A stretch of 64,000 nt of DNA from Engraulis encrasicolus (GCF_034702125.1 NC_085868.1:41621859-41685858), one strand, 5' to 3'; numbered from the stretch's first letter, positions 18,001 through 29,385 are shown. Numbers and translations are program-made. The notes: a model not told the origin generated them from the letters alone.

Positions 18001-19029
18001 GTCCATAAAGGGTGGTGGCGGACAGTATGCATAAAATGGACGATATTGTCAAAAAACTTGTTTGCCTAATAATTCTGCACACAGTGTACATACAGATAAT
18101 GATCCAGATCCAGGAATTTTAAAAAAAGATTCTTCAACATTGCGGGATAGGGCAAATTTTGATTTTCCAGTTTCTTGTGTTTGCAATGTCTGGTTTGACT
18201 TCATAGCAGGCTTGTACGAAATTCCAAATGGAAAGAATTTCAATTCAAAATAATGCCATAATACGAACACTAGGTGGTGCCATTACCTTGAATTTCTTTG
18301 AATTTAATCTACACCACCCATTGAAAGTACATAGAACACCACCCACTACCTAGTGTTCGTATTATGGCATTACTTTGAATTGTCATTCTTTCCATTCGGA
18401 ATTTCGTATAAGCCTGCTTCATAGCTATATTTAGCGTATAATGGAAGTGGTACCAAATAAAACACCAAATATAGGCCTACTTACACAGCACTTTTAAATG
18501 AATGTAAAAATTCATCAGAGTGCAAAACGGCTATTAAATGTCCAGTGATCAATTGTGGCTTGATGTTATACCATTCACTTTCATTAATTATAAGCTTTGC
18601 CAAGCTTGATGCCAACTATTGAGAAAGAATACTAATCTACGTACGGACAAGAAAATGATATGCACATTCATGTGTTATACTTAGGATTACATGCAAATAT
18701 GTAAAAATTGGAAAAGGTTGGACAGTTGTGTGCTTGTGGCCACACAGGCGACCAAAAACACTCCAGGTAGATACACAGACAGACAGTCAAACAAACAGAC
18801 AGGGTCATCACTATACCGGCCCAATAGACAGGTAATAATAATGGCTACATAGCCTACATAGACAAATACAGACACCATCAAATGGAGCAAAAAAGAAGGC
18901 AGCAATTATGCACATTATGGAAGGCAGAGAAAGATTAAGAATGAAAATGATCAATGTGTGTATGGAGAAGAGATTAAGAGTCATCCTACCGCAGAGACAA
19001 AAGATGTAAATGGCGATGAACAACTTCAT
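14918..19029 (-). CDS. Secreted proline-rich repeat protein (SCPP-like?), with in-frame TGA
   Basis: Exons: 18990-19029 (MKLFIAIYIFCLC plus G of a split codon), 15735-16231 and 14918-15001. The joined start reads MKLFIAIYIFCLCGLAMPAP followed by AGSPEEKEEPGKP, an obvious signal peptide and an acidic/proline-rich mature protein. Then come about four 15-residue repeats of the form TLQDLLTPGIAK and an aromatic GFGGYPPVHVQYA end. TGA at 15737-15735 stops it at 178 aa. The frame stays open through GDGE-type codons to donor GGCGAG|GTGAGT and through the next exon (DIPIPPTIVTSVHHENLDP) to TGA at 14918. Small signal exon, Pro/Gln content and TATA promoter recall secretory calcium-binding phosphoproteins, but I do not recognise the protein. 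Confidence 0.6.
15181..15271 (+). mobile_element. ~92-bp miniature element with 9-bp target duplication, copy 1
   Basis: Termini TAGCCTAG and CTAGGCTA, interior CTAGACGCCCCTAGCGACCG and GCAGCTTTTTGCTGTACGGG. Perfect 9-bp duplication GTGATGACG at 15172-15180 and 15272-15280. Confidence 0.9.
15735..16231 (-). CDS. Secreted protein exon 2 (Pro-rich, 15-aa repeats)
   Basis: Acceptor TGTACCAG|GG. Order: acidic PEEKEEPGKP, APPPEPAQPEED, basic KNPKSPKPTV, LPPRPDYLPPGVPD, then repeats GLTLEDLLKPGLPEY, RVTLQDLLTPGIAKS, RLTLQDLLTPGIAKP and HLTLQDLLTPGLES. The DNA repeat is 45 bp. The last two residues before TGA are YA. Confidence 0.62.
16260..16400 (-). repeat. Retroposon fragment in the secreted-protein intron
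   Basis: GGTGGCCTTTATTGTCCCAG with AGGGGACATTTGTTTTCACA resembles LINE/SINE 3' tails like that at 8148. A reading frame across it (to 16382) is an accidental extension of exon 2. Confidence 0.5.
16652..18086. mobile_element. Fold-back Tc1/mariner-like element (1435 bp)
   Basis: Flanked by TA on both sides, termini CACTGCGTGCAGAATTATTA and its inverse. Both ends carry the TGTGCATAATTATTAGGCAA motif and the start of a degenerate Tc1-like transposase region (ATGGGCCACAAAA...). The two halves are inverted copies meeting near 17370, for instance CAGCCACACCCCTCTAGAAG matches the inverse of 16931-16950. Frames are broken by stops in both halves. Confidence 0.85.
18200..18425. mobile_element. Palindromic miniature element
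   Basis: ATAGCAGGCTTGTACGAAATTCC on the left is mirrored by GGAATTTCGTATAAGCCTGC on the right. The inner arms ATGCCATAATACGAACACTA are perfectly inverted. Arms are about 95 bp. Confidence 0.8.
18990..19029 (-). CDS. Secreted protein exon 1 (signal peptide)
   Basis: ATG at 19029, 13 codons and a G, donor TGCG|GTAGGA. The hydrophobic core LFIAIYIFCLC is a typical signal peptide. It splices in phase to the 16231 acceptor. Confidence 0.65.
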
Positions 19030-19089
19030 CTTCGTCGCGTCCAGTTGAGTTGTTGGATTGTGTGTACAGTAGGTGTGCTTAGACTACTC

Positions 19090-19096
19090 TTAAATA
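19090..19096 (-). promoter_or_regulatory. TATA box of the secreted-protein gene
   Basis: Minus-strand TATTTAA in GTGTATTTAAGAGTAG, 61-67 bp upstream of the ATG. This leaves roughly 30 nt of 5' UTR, a compact and probably tissue-restricted promoter. Confidence 0.6.
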
Positions 19097-19422
19097 CACA
19101 ATTATTGAGCAACGTTGCACTCATCCCGCCTCTTCCAGTATACAGTGATGGTATGAAAAAATGAAGACATAGCGGTAATAGCACTCGCGTGACTGTTCAT
19201 TTTATGGTTTCTAATCTAAGATGCTTAACAATTACTGGCACATGGTGTTACGAAACGCTCAAGGCAATTGATTGCTATATTTCATACTATAGTACACGGC
19301 ACTGCAACGAACTTACTTATCACCAAACAGAGGACACAGAAATGATCCAAACATAATGCTGGGTCAATATGAAAAAGTATTAGGCCTGAACTGAAATGGA
19401 TAGGCCACATTAAAGATTAAAA

Positions 19423-19446
19423 CACACACACACACACGCACGCACG

Positions 19447-19530
<84 letters not shown>
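19423..19530 (+). repeat. (CA)n microsatellite
   Basis: About 105 bp of CA, with CG variants (CACGCACG) at its left end. Confidence 0.95.
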
Positions 19531-19532
<2 letters not shown>

Positions 19533-19660
19533 GGTTCAGTTGCCTATGTAATTTTATGCTGCCCATTCAACAACTCGATCTTGTCATGAATGGATTTACA
19601 AAGAAATGAACTAATAGAATAGAAGAAAATAGAACATTTTAGAAACAATTGCATTATTAG

Positions 19661-19722
<62 letters not shown>
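19661..19722 (+). repeat. (CA)n microsatellite, second tract
   Basis: Pure CA, 62 bp. The 120 bp before it (TTGCCTATGTAATTTTATGC ...) recurs inverted before a GT tract at 25215-25324, so flank and microsatellite move together. Confidence 0.95.
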
Positions 19723-19723
<1 letters not shown>

Positions 19724-19739
19724 ATTACAAAAACTCAAG

Positions 19740-21220
19740 TCCCAGAAGTCTTTGCCAACTCTATTCTAAATCCCTCCAGTTCAGTCAGGTTCCTTGTGGA
19801 CACAGCAGCCTGCTTCCAATCGATGCATTCAAATGAATTCTCAAGACTGGGATGGCCATTCGAGAATATCGCAAACTAGCAAACAGTGATACCCTTTGGG
19901 ATAACATTTGGAGTAGGCCTATGTTAAGAAAGTTTTTAATGTAAACAAAATCTGCCCCCATCAGAATAGCTCAGATCTCTGAAAGGCCTGAGTCGAAAAA
20001 TGCAGCATCACCGGGTACTGACAAGTCAAGGGTAGCGTGACCAATACAACAGCATATTCAAATTGGCAGATGTTATCCTTTAATTTCTTGATGCAATTTG
20101 AACAGTGCCTACTACTCCAACCTAATCAGTTGTGGAATTAGTGCAGTTTTGCATGCACACCTCCCATTGTTATCAGGGCTGGCCTGTGGGGAGAAATAGG
20201 GCCCGGGCACTTTTGGCTGAAAGGGGCCCCTCATAATTAGTGGCGCAGAACTGACTCACCGGTGGGCCCCACACCCTTGTGGGCCCCCGTTTTTTACATT
20301 TCTGAAAATAGGGGCCCACGAGGAGATGCCAGCTATGCCAGATGGCCAGTCCAGTCCTGATTGTTATAGTGACTTAATTTCAATGTCGTGACTGTAACTG
20401 AGGTGTTCCCGCGCAGTCCGGCATATAGGGGCTCGAACCCGCCGCCTCCTTGTCAATGTTCCAGTTAGAGCATGGGAGGCACAGCACGATACCGCTGAGC
20501 TAAAGAACCAGTCCAATAGCTCAGTGCTACGATGTGTATGAGGCTTCGGGAGTTAGGTTTACAAACGGTCCACACCACAATCTACTAGTTAGGCTACATG
20601 ACCATATGTTTTCCCAAAATGCCTCTTATCCAGATGCGCTTTTGCCATAACTTCAACTCATTTTGTGATGACCACTGGGGGGAAAGTCAATTTGTGTTTC
20701 AGCCTTCCGATGAGATTTTTCGTTGTGCAAAGTAGGCCTGTGCTGGAGGAGCTAAGTAGAGCTGCACGATCATCAGCTATAGATTCCTGTAGTGCTCAGT
20801 AGCTTGCCTGTTACCAGGTTTATGATGTCATACATCCCCTGTTTACATGTTATTGGATTACAATAAAACTATATCAATCTAACAATTTTGGTCTGTAATA
20901 GCCTTTACTTAACAACAGTTTGTATTGCGATTTCACAGGGGAGCCTAAACTTCTGTGAGCTTTATTTTGAAGTTATTTTGAAGAATATCAGCATAAGATA
21001 TGGCCTTACGTCCCAATGCTGAAAAAAAACCCTCAAATAAATGTCAGACGAAGAATGGCTCGTGAAGGAAACATGTCTTCAACTTAATGTGTCTTCATAT
21101 AATAAAAGATATCAACATTAAAAAGCAGCCATTTGTAAAGAACAACATCAGTCTTGAAATTGCCAGTCATTTCCTGTCCCTATAGCAAAAAAAACCCAAA
21201 AAACGGCCAAGATGCGATTG
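19740..21220. other. Intergenic, repeat fragments only
   Basis: No gene supported. 20175-20360 is a GGGCC-rich near-palindrome (TTTCTGAAAATAGGGGCCCA) also present at 57797-58030. 20400-20515 is tRNA-like (listed separately). 19850-20050 recurs inverted near 50720-51060. Confidence 0.6.
20408..20515 (-). repeat. tRNA-derived repeat (A and B boxes)
   Basis: Minus strand has TTAGCTCAGCGGTA (A box, 20490-20503) and GGGTTCGAGCCCC (B box, 20428-20440), separated by an unusually long interval of about 50 nt. It is unlikely to be a functional tRNA. Confidence 0.6.
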
Positions 21221-21459
21221 TGAAATGAGTAAATCTCTAAAACTGTTCCTGGCATGGCTGAGATGGTTATCTGAGGGGTCAGAACATGGTTTTTTTCTAT
21301 CAGTTGCTGAGATGGTTATCTTGTTTGTAAATGGTTTGTTGCTTCTGTTACCGCCAGTGCTTGAAGTGGGGGGAAACTCAGTTCCCCCACCTCTTAATTT
21401 TCATCATCAGAGTTCCTGCACTAATCTTGTGCGCAAAGGGATTGTTGGGGGCACTAGGG

Positions 21460-21666
21460 CAGTGATTCCCAACCTTTTGTGTCTCATGTACCCCCCAAAC
21501 CATTTCATTGTACCATGAGTACCCCCTAACTCATATTTTACATTGCTTTTTCTATTCCAGTGTGACTTTGCTCCATGCATTTGTTCAAATTAAATTTTCC
21601 CAAGTACCCCCTGCAGTATGCTCGCGTACCCCTAGTGGTACACGTACCCCTGGTTGGGAAACACTG
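21460..21666 (+). mobile_element. 207-bp hAT-like miniature element with perfect 8-bp duplication
   Basis: CAGTGATTCCCAACC start and GGTTGGGAAACACTG end, flanked by CACTAGGG at 21452-21459 and 21667-21674. The interior is rich in TACCCC. Confidence 0.92.
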
Positions 21667-22104
21667 CACTAGGGCATGTTTTTGGATGGAGGGTGAATGC
21701 TGGACCCTGAGGCCAACCCTGAAGTCCCTTGATGGGTGCTACACCAGGATGCTGCATGCAGTGCCTAATATCAGTAAGAGTGCACATGTAACCAACAAAA
21801 TCCTATATGAGGGAATATGAGTGAGAAGATTGCTGTGAGGAGAATGGGACTTGCAGGACACTGCCAAAGGCACTCAGAACTGTCAGCCAGCAAACTGGTG
21901 CTGTGGGAACCATTACGTGGACGCCGGTTAAGAGAACGAACCACACTAACATTTGTGGACATACTGAAGTAGGACGCAGGAGCCCAGAGTAGGCTACCAG
22001 CGAACTGAAAAGATGTAGGCTATGGAAGATCGGGATGACTGGAAGCAATGACGGAAGGCTCGTCTGAGGACAACCTAGAGAGAGATGACTATTTCAGAGT
22101 TTAA

Positions 22105-22446
22105 AGGGGTATGCCACTATTTTGGGGCTTAATACAATTAAAATCGTTGGCTGGGGTTTATAAAGGTGGTAAATTGTCTTATTTTTCATGTTAAGCGTTG
22201 TCTTGCTATAAGACAAGTTAAAAGAGGGAATATGTCGCTAAGCTAGTGAAAGTCAATGGATCTGTGTAGCATTGTAGCAAGCTACACGGATCCATTGACT
22301 TTCACTAGCTTAGCGACATGCTCCCTCTTTTAACTTGTCTTATAGCAAGACAACGCTTATCATGAAAAATAAGACAATTTACCACCTTTATAAACCCCAG
22401 CCAACAATTTTAATTGTATTAAGCCCCAAAATAGTGGCATACCCCT
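22105..22446. mobile_element. Near-perfect palindromic element with TTAA flanks
   Basis: AGGGGTATGCCACTATTTTG at the left and the inverse at the right, arms about 165 bp around a TGTGTAGCATTGTAGCAAGC centre near 22272, bounded by TTAA at 22101-22104 and 22447-22450. TTAA duplication suggests piggyBac- or Kolobok-type mobilisation. Confidence 0.9.
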
Positions 22447-22539
22447 TTAAAAACAATGGTCACAATGATCTGATGATGCTGAAGGGAGACCCACAAGGAC
22501 AATGTACAAACCTCATCATTTGATTTGAAAGCACATTGT

Positions 22540-22545
22540 TTTATT
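22540..22545 (-). promoter_or_regulatory. Poly(A) signal of the small unknown gene
   Basis: AATAAA on the minus strand (ACTGAATAAAACAATG), about 415 nt past the TAG. This gives a single 3' exon from 23063 to about 22520. Confidence 0.55.
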
Positions 22546-22960
22546 CAGTATTACATAATGCCAAGACTTTGGGGATATGTTTAAAAGATAGAGTACATCA
22601 TATATGAAACATACACAAACACACACATACACATTCCATATAAAAAGTCACAGTCCTTTCCTGTATTTCTCTAGCCTATTGTCCTCAGATCCTGTCTTTA
22701 CAATATGATACACTACAATAACAAAAAACAAAATACAATACAATGCAACATAAATAGTAAGAATATCATTACTGTATGTAATTCCAGAATGATCGGATGC
22801 ATTGCCTCTATTAAATCTCCTACCGCCATGGTCATGCATCTCTTTATAAAGCTGAGCGTCAAATATGACGGGTATCTTGCAATCCTCTTGATTTTTAGAT
22901 AGACTCTTGCCATCGTCTTAGTTTGGAGATTCATTCTTCAGAGAATCAGTGAGAACTCCA

Positions 22961-23303
22961 CTAGATCCACGTGCTGTTGTGCATGTGGACAAACCGACCA
23001 GTGCCTGATCCTGGGATTTTATTTGATGGGCGTTCCTCGATTTGTTCATGATTAATATGCCATCTGTGAAAAGTAAAATGAAAAAAAAAAAAATAGGGGC
23101 AAAGCTTAAGTGTTTTAATGTGTGTGTAACAAGCACTGTCGTAGCAAATTGGTTGTCTTCAACTTAACAGAAGCCCTTCTGAAACTCAGAAGCTTCAACT
23201 TTTTGAGTCAAAAACTATGCAGTTACCTGGGGTCAAGGAGAGAAAGGTGTTTGGTCTCATTGTGAATCTCGTCGGAGCACTGGCGAAGAGGTACGTTGCC
23301 CAT
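22961..23303 (-). CDS. Small gene of unknown function, 59-aa frame
   Basis: Coding exons 23227-23303 (MGNVPLRQCSDEIHNETKHL then SLLDP and AG) and 22961-23063 (WHINHEQIEERPSN, KIPGSGTGRFVHMHNSTWI, stop TAG). Splice sites CCCAG|GTAACT and TTCACAG|A give phase-compatible Arg. A non-coding exon 1 appears to end at 23450 (CACTGCT|GTAAGTT), followed by an acceptor AACCACAG at 23309. Gly2 with small residues could be N-myristoylated. No family recognised. It could also be a non-coding RNA with a fortuitous frame. Confidence 0.45.
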
Positions 23304-23525
23304 TTTTCCTGTGGTTGTAAAAGATAGAACAGGGCGAGAAACAGGTGGGGATATTAGAGAACGGTGATTTGAAAAGATAAACAGTAATAATCATACAAAC
23401 AGTAATGATTAGCAATGGAAAGAATTGGAGAAAGCAGGGTTGAACTTACAGCAGTGATGAGGTGGGAGCAGGTATCAAGATGTGAAGGGGCAGCAGTTGC
23501 AATTGCAGCCACTGCAGTCAGTCCT

Positions 23526-23617
23526 TAGCCTAGAAATCTAGACGCCCCTAGCGACCGCAAATTGAATTTGCTCCCGGGGGCAGCTTTTTGCTGTACGGGT
23601 CTGGCTGCGCTAGGCTA
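23526..23617 (+). mobile_element. 92-bp miniature element with 9-bp duplication, copy 2
   Basis: Same sequence as 15181-15271. Perfect 9-bp duplication GTCAGTCCT at 23517-23525 and 23618-23626. A partial third copy is inverted at about 37764-37798. Confidence 0.92.
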
Positions 23618-23630
23618 GTCAGTCCTACTT

Positions 23631-23637
23631 CTTTTAT
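23631..23637 (-). promoter_or_regulatory. Possible TATA box of the small unknown gene
   Basis: Minus-strand ATAAAAG in GGATAAAAGAAGTAGG. The expected start would be near 23605, placing the miniature element at 23526-23617 at the very 5' end of the transcript. Confidence 0.4.
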
Positions 23638-23721
23638 CCTGCCCTGATATCAGAAAGTGAAAGGAGTGGTCGAGGGGGGTTTTGAAAGTTGCATTGCAGA
23701 TGGGTTTAGTCACTCCAGCGC

Positions 23722-24215
23722 ACTGGTTCTAACCTTTTTTAAACAAAAGCCCCCTTGACCTCATCCTCAGCCTCCCAACGCCCCCTAGACTTCATGATCA
23801 GGCTGTCAAAACACCCTTTCGTATTAAAAAAATTAAATGGACTAATGCCCCCAACTAAGTACTGCCCGCTCTCAATTGTATCCTTTTCAACGCCCTCCTG
23901 GGGCTTCTCAACGCCCCCTGGGGGCCGTAGCACTATCCAGGCTGTGCCCTCCTAGTGACGCAACACTTTCAGCGTTGCAACTAGTCAGGTCAAGAGCAAT
24001 GCAAGTACTTTCTGAGTTCTCGAAAATACGGGAACTCCTCCCACTTTGTCGGTAAGCAAACAAATATAAGCAAACCAAGGGAGGCGAGTCAACCATACCG
24101 TTTGGGAAATTAAGTTAATTGTTATGCTCTTGGTAAGACCAAATATCGCAGAGATTTGAACGTCGATGATAATCAGGCAACTGTAGCACCCCCCGTTGAG
24201 AAACACTGCCCTAGC
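23722..24215. mobile_element. hAT-like element with nested repeat
   Basis: Starts CACTGGTTCTAACCTTTTTT and ends GTTGAGAAACACTG, the usual hAT form, with runs of CAACGCCCCCT. 23930-24183 holds a second repeat (CCGTGCCCTCCTAGTGA-like ... TTGTTATGCTCTTGGT) also found at 37060-37312 and, inverted and interrupted, at 58310-58690. Confidence 0.65.
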
Positions 24216-25291
24216 TGCCACAGCCGGCTACAGTCTTGACCTCCCTTTAACATACCATAACACTGAGGTGTAATTGTTACTGGAAAATGACTAGCCAATT
24301 GGGCTGATGGTTTGACTGGTTGTTTCACTTTCGATTGCTGTCAACAACACATTAATTTCCCTTGCTTGGTGGCACTTGCAGGTGTGGGTATCGCAGCCTT
24401 GAGGTTGTGGCCCTGAAATACTGGTGGGTGAGGGCTGGACTGGTGATCAGCCATACAGGGCATTTTCCCGTTGGGCCAGCAGTCCCCAAGGGCCGATGCT
24501 TTCGTTTTTTTTTTGTCTGTTTAAATTTACCCTTAGAAACCGAGCCTCAGTTTAGACAGCCGGGCCATCTGTGTATTCTTACAGTCCGCTGAGTCCATTA
24601 GGGGGTGGGGGTGAGGGGCTGGTTTATGCCCCAAAAAAAATGCCCGGTCTGGTTTGTGGTCCCAAGCCAGCCCTGTGGTGGGTCAGAGCAGTAATCTAAG
24701 CTCAGCATGTGATTAGTTGGATGACTGATTAGGGGACATCCCTGTGACACACCAGGGCCTAGAATTTTCTTTTGCCAATGACTTTTGTTTTGACACATCT
24801 AGTAGGCCTACCGGTATTTGGTCTGTGAACTTTAGGGGACAGTGTAGGCCTAAACAATACAGACAAAAGGTGGTGGCAGCAGGTTAAATAATAAAGAATG
24901 TTCACCACTTTCTTGTTAGTAATACACATTTAAACTATTAAATCCATTGCTTTTCTATAGCAGCCACGCTGACGGGTCTCCCTTGTGTTGGATAGTGGCA
25001 GTCAGACCGTGTGTGTGTGTGTGTGTGTGTGTGTGCAATTTCAAACTTCTGCGCTAAGCCTGTTACATAGGTTTTTGACAATAATGTATATACTTGACTT
25101 GACATGACTTGTTTGGATTTACAGTGGGGGCTGGGGTGGGATGGGATGGATATGGGATATGGAAAAAGCAGCCACCATAAAATGTTCTATTTTATTCTAT
25201 TCTATTCTATTAGTTCATTTCTTTGTAAATCCATTCATGAAAAGATCGAGTTGATGAATGGGCAGCATAAAATTACATAGGCAACTGAACC

Positions 25292-25326
<35 letters not shown>

Positions 25327-27600
25327 GGGGTAGCTAAGGTGTTGGGGATTGACTGGTTGTTTCACTTTCGATTGCTGTCAGCAGCATGCAGCTTGGGGTG
25401 CGACTGAAGTATAAATATCTTTGCGTCAGCATTGCGCTATAAAGGGGGTCGTTTGAGGATGCCTGGGATGGATTGAGGAGGGGGCGGGGGGTGGTGGTGG
25501 TGGTGGAATAAAACAACAGCTGTCGTTGCTCAGAAGCATTTATGGCTGTGTCACAATGGAAACATCTTATACTGTACCAACTCTTTCATAGTTGTAGAAC
25601 ACCATTTTTTTGGTGTGGGACTGGCAGGACACTGAAGGTAAGAGGCTGAATATTTCCTGTGACCTTGGTCCTTGACCTCATTTGTGTTATAATGCAACAA
25701 AGACATGCTTGTTTGTTTGTTATACACAGTGTCCTATACAGTAGAACTGTCATGTTCATGTACCATAGTGCCCTGCCAAAAAGCACAAAAACAACCATGT
25801 AATAAGTGGTCCGGTCATATTGGCTTCTTTTAACCCCATCTTACCACCTGTACCCCTGGATATATGCAATGTAGACCCTGTGCCCTTATCCAGACCACGT
25901 GGATTACTGCATAGGCCTACCAGGCCCAGGCTCATGGGCCCCAGAGCCAAGGGGGCCCTGAAGCCCAAGCCGCCACACCAGAAGAAATAATTCCTCTATA
26001 TTTAGATCCTCATATTGTATTAAAATTAAAATTTAATTCATATTACTTCATATTTTCAAAATATATTGAGGGGAGAAAGACCTGGTTTTACTTGTGAAAT
26101 CGTATGAAAGGTAAAACTATAATTTGAAGGTGTGTAGGATGTTGGCCAAAGTAGGCTATTGCAACAATGCTGCTCATTCAAACTGTGCTGCCTATATATT
26201 GCGAAATTTGAAGTAATAAACTAATATTTATTTGTATCAACAAAGAACAGTACGTTTTACAGCTAAATGTAACCGAGTGGAGGTACACTGATCAAACCAT
26301 TTGATTAGATATATTGAAAAGTGACTACGCCAGTCTCATTATAAGGCGAGACAACCTTGGAATTATAATCACACACCCTTTCCCCGACAGGTTCGGAATG
26401 AGCTTGAGGACACAGTTGTTGCAATACATTCATTTATTTTACCTGGCGTCTCGCAGGTGCAACTGCTTAATGAAATTTATACTCTAGAAAGGGATGTGCC
26501 TTCCTCACTCAGGTTTCCACTGGGTCCTAGTGCCCACACTGTCAACCCACAGGTAAGTCATGCCAAATGAATGGAAACCTGAGGCACCTAAGTCACGCCC
26601 TTCTACTTCCGATCCGTGGGGCTGGAGTGCTCAAAATGGAGTGAGTCAAGTTAATTCCTCATCCCGTTTGGCATGTGCTCCAGATTTCACATATGACAGT
26701 GAATTTGAAAGGTTTGGATTTGCGTCGTAAGACCACTCATTTTCGACACGCAAGAAACATTATTTTAGCTTTTGTGCAAAACTGTGTTAGAGACTACACG
26801 TGCGCCTCGCATATTTGACGTGAACCGAGGCACAGCCAACCCTACCGCTGCACCGTGGCTTAAGTGGCTGCACGTCGGACATGCGACGTCTGTTGTGTAG
26901 TCCAAATATTTACATATTTTAGCACGCACATAACTCAAAAATCGCTTGCCAAGTGAAGTCAACAAGCACACCATTGGTTGTTATTAATTCTGAGGCACAG
27001 CATATGTGTGATCGACGGGGAAATGCGAGGTGGATCGGAAAATAGCTTTGATCAGTCCATTACAGCGCAGTCAAAAGTTTTTGCATTCCCAGCCCCACGA
27101 GCCGCCCGGAAGGGGTGGAGACTTAGGTGTCCCATTACCACCGCCCAAATAGGACCACAGGTCTCACTGGTTACATAAAAATGTCTATTTCTGGAAATTC
27201 TAAATGGTGGACATGGAGAAGATCCCAATTTTCATGTATGAAAAGTGACATTTCTAAAAAAAAAAAAATATTACACATTGCACCTTTAGATATTTGGTAC
27301 TGGATTGTAGAACTGAAAACAGGTTGCCCATCACTGCACAAATTCTACCAGGCCAGGGTGAGTAAACGTATTAGCACTAGGGGTCACGGTCACAAAAATC
27401 ACGGTTCGGTATGTACCTCGGTTTTGGGGGTCACGGTTCGGTACATTTTCGGTACAGTATATGGTAACAAAATGGAAAGAAACATTTTCTTCCTCAAACT
27501 CCTTCAAACCAAAGTCTCACAAAGAACAAGCCTCTACACCTGTTTTTTCTTGCATGTAGGATATACCTTGTAGTGGCTATGTTCTTATATAGCACAATAA
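24216..27600. other. Intergenic; relics and GT tracts
   Basis: No gene supported. GT tracts at 25008-25036 and 25294-25324, a CAGGCCCAGGCTCATGGGCC-type repeat near 25915-25975, and an hAT relic (AGGGGTCACGGTCAC, ACGGTTCGGTACATTTTCGG) at 27375-27460. 26300-27180 is non-repetitive by eye, but its frames look accidental. Confidence 0.5.
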
Positions 27601-27604
27601 TGAG

Positions 27605-27904
27605 TGCATTCCAATATGCGACCTTGCGTCCTCCACTTCTGCTTGTGGCCTCGTACCAGGAAGTAATAAGTCATGATGACATCAGTGACAACAGCGTTAT
27701 TTCATTGTCTCGCAAAAGCTGCATTGTAAAGTCCTTCTCTCATTTTCAAACAAGATGGTAAATGTAGAATAGTCCCCCAAAAATTGTTTTGGCTGGGCTG
27801 ACAGCGGGGAAACTTAATTGTTTTCTCCACGGAGGCGGGGCATCAGCAAAACGTGAGGCCACAAGCCCAAGTGGAGGACGCAAGGTCGCATATTGGAATG
27901 CATT
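27605..27904 (+). mobile_element. Miniature element with ~50-bp inverted ends
   Basis: TGCATTCCAATATGCGACCT at left and its inverse at right, then GCGTCCTCCACTTCTGCTTG mirrored as CAAGCCCAAGTGGAGGACGC. Relatives at 28930-29385 (with a nested GCCCCCTTAGGAGACC element) and 53253-53540. Confidence 0.85.
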
Positions 27905-28929
27905 CAATGTGTGTTTTTTTGCCAATAAAGTATTGCTTTCAGCTTACCTTTTCTCCTCTGCAGTTTCATAGTTAGCCAGTTTTCATTTCATAAAGATGTA
28001 TGTATTTGTTGTCAGTGCCGCTGACAGGCTTGTCTGGGCCTAGGGCAAAATTATTAGTCTGGTTCCTAGACCTCTGTGTGTTTGAGCTACGAAGCCCCCT
28101 GGCGGAACTACGGGTCTGGTAAGAGCCTAGGGCAAAATCATAATGAAAGTCCACTACCACACCCCCCACAGTGTTCACGCAGTGTAATGAGGACCCGATT
28201 CTGTGCCCTCTATCTGCCTGGACAACTGACCCCTTTGTTCCCTCCTTTCCTCTTCCATGTTTGTTGTAATTGTGCGATCAAATCATATCTTACGAGTCAG
28301 GGCTGGACTAAGATGGTCTGGGTTGTTGTTGTGGGGTGTAGTGGGCACACTGCGGGGTACGCCGGGGTACGCAGTCCACCCACTTCTCCTGAAGTGAGAT
28401 TTAAAAAAAAATCTTCTGGCCATGTTTGAGTACAAAAAGGAAGGATCACATAGCAGTATTGCAGGGAATTGACCAAACTGATGTAAACTGAGAAGCAAGA
28501 CGGTAGATTAAGGACCGTTGGGGGGTTTGACACGATAAGTTGCCTAATTATTTGATGACGTTAAAATTTGTGTACCCCTACCCACAGTACTAAATCCTAG
28601 GGATGATTTTTCATTATTGCATCTTTTCACAATTATGCAATTTTTCCAATTTTGGGCAATCAGGTGCCCCCTGGCAGGTGGGGCCCCTAGGCTACAGCCA
28701 TATCTAGCCTGTGCGTTAATCCGGCCCTGTTACCAGTTGGATCAGTTACACCTGAACCACCTGTCATTTTTGAATTTGAATTCTAGAACTAGAAGAACCA
28801 CACAGAGCCTTTCTATGGCTCTGGGTCAGCAGTGACCTGGCAGGAGAGTCCCCACCACCCCTAGAACCATCTGGTGACCTGGGCACACTCATGACAGCCC
28901 TTTCCCATTTCCTAATTTGCAATCGGTAT

Positions 28930-29385
28930 GGTGAATAAAGAGCAGTACCTCAAAAATTGTTGTGGCTAGGTTGACAGCAGGGAAACAATTGTTTTCTCAA
29001 AGAAAGTAGATCCAAAGAAAGAAGCGTCATTTTGTTTCTTTTCCGGTATCCACTTTATGTCGGGTGAACGCCCCCTTAGGAGACCTTCGGTTAGGAGACC
29101 TTCGGAGTCCTGAGGTTGAGAATAAATCAAGCCCCCTTAGCGCTGTAGATGGCGGTAGCGCACGTCTTGAGCAAACACCTCAAAAATAGAAGAAGGAGGG
29201 GACAACGCCCCCTTAGGAGACCCAACTTGAGCCCACGCTTTTGCATTGAGTGGGCGTGGTTTGCGTTATCTTTCTCTTATCCAGTATTTTTGGTTTTCTC
29301 CACCGAGCCGGGCGTCAGCAAAATACGAGGACACAAGCACAACCGGAGGGTTGAAGGCCACATATTGAAATGAATGCACTCAAAG
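28930..29385 (+). mobile_element. Second copy of the TGCATTCC element, with nested insertion
   Basis: Matches the inner and right parts of 27605-27904 (TGACAGCAGGGAAAC..., ATACGAGGACACAAGCAC..., CATATTGAAATGAATGCA). It is interrupted by a GCCCCCTTAGGAGACC element at about 29040-29235 whose family is also at 8490-8720. Confidence 0.65.

Noticed and set aside
27127..27573. 148-codon plus-strand frame
   Set aside because: Crosses an hAT relic, no recognisable domain and no neighbouring splice-compatible exons.
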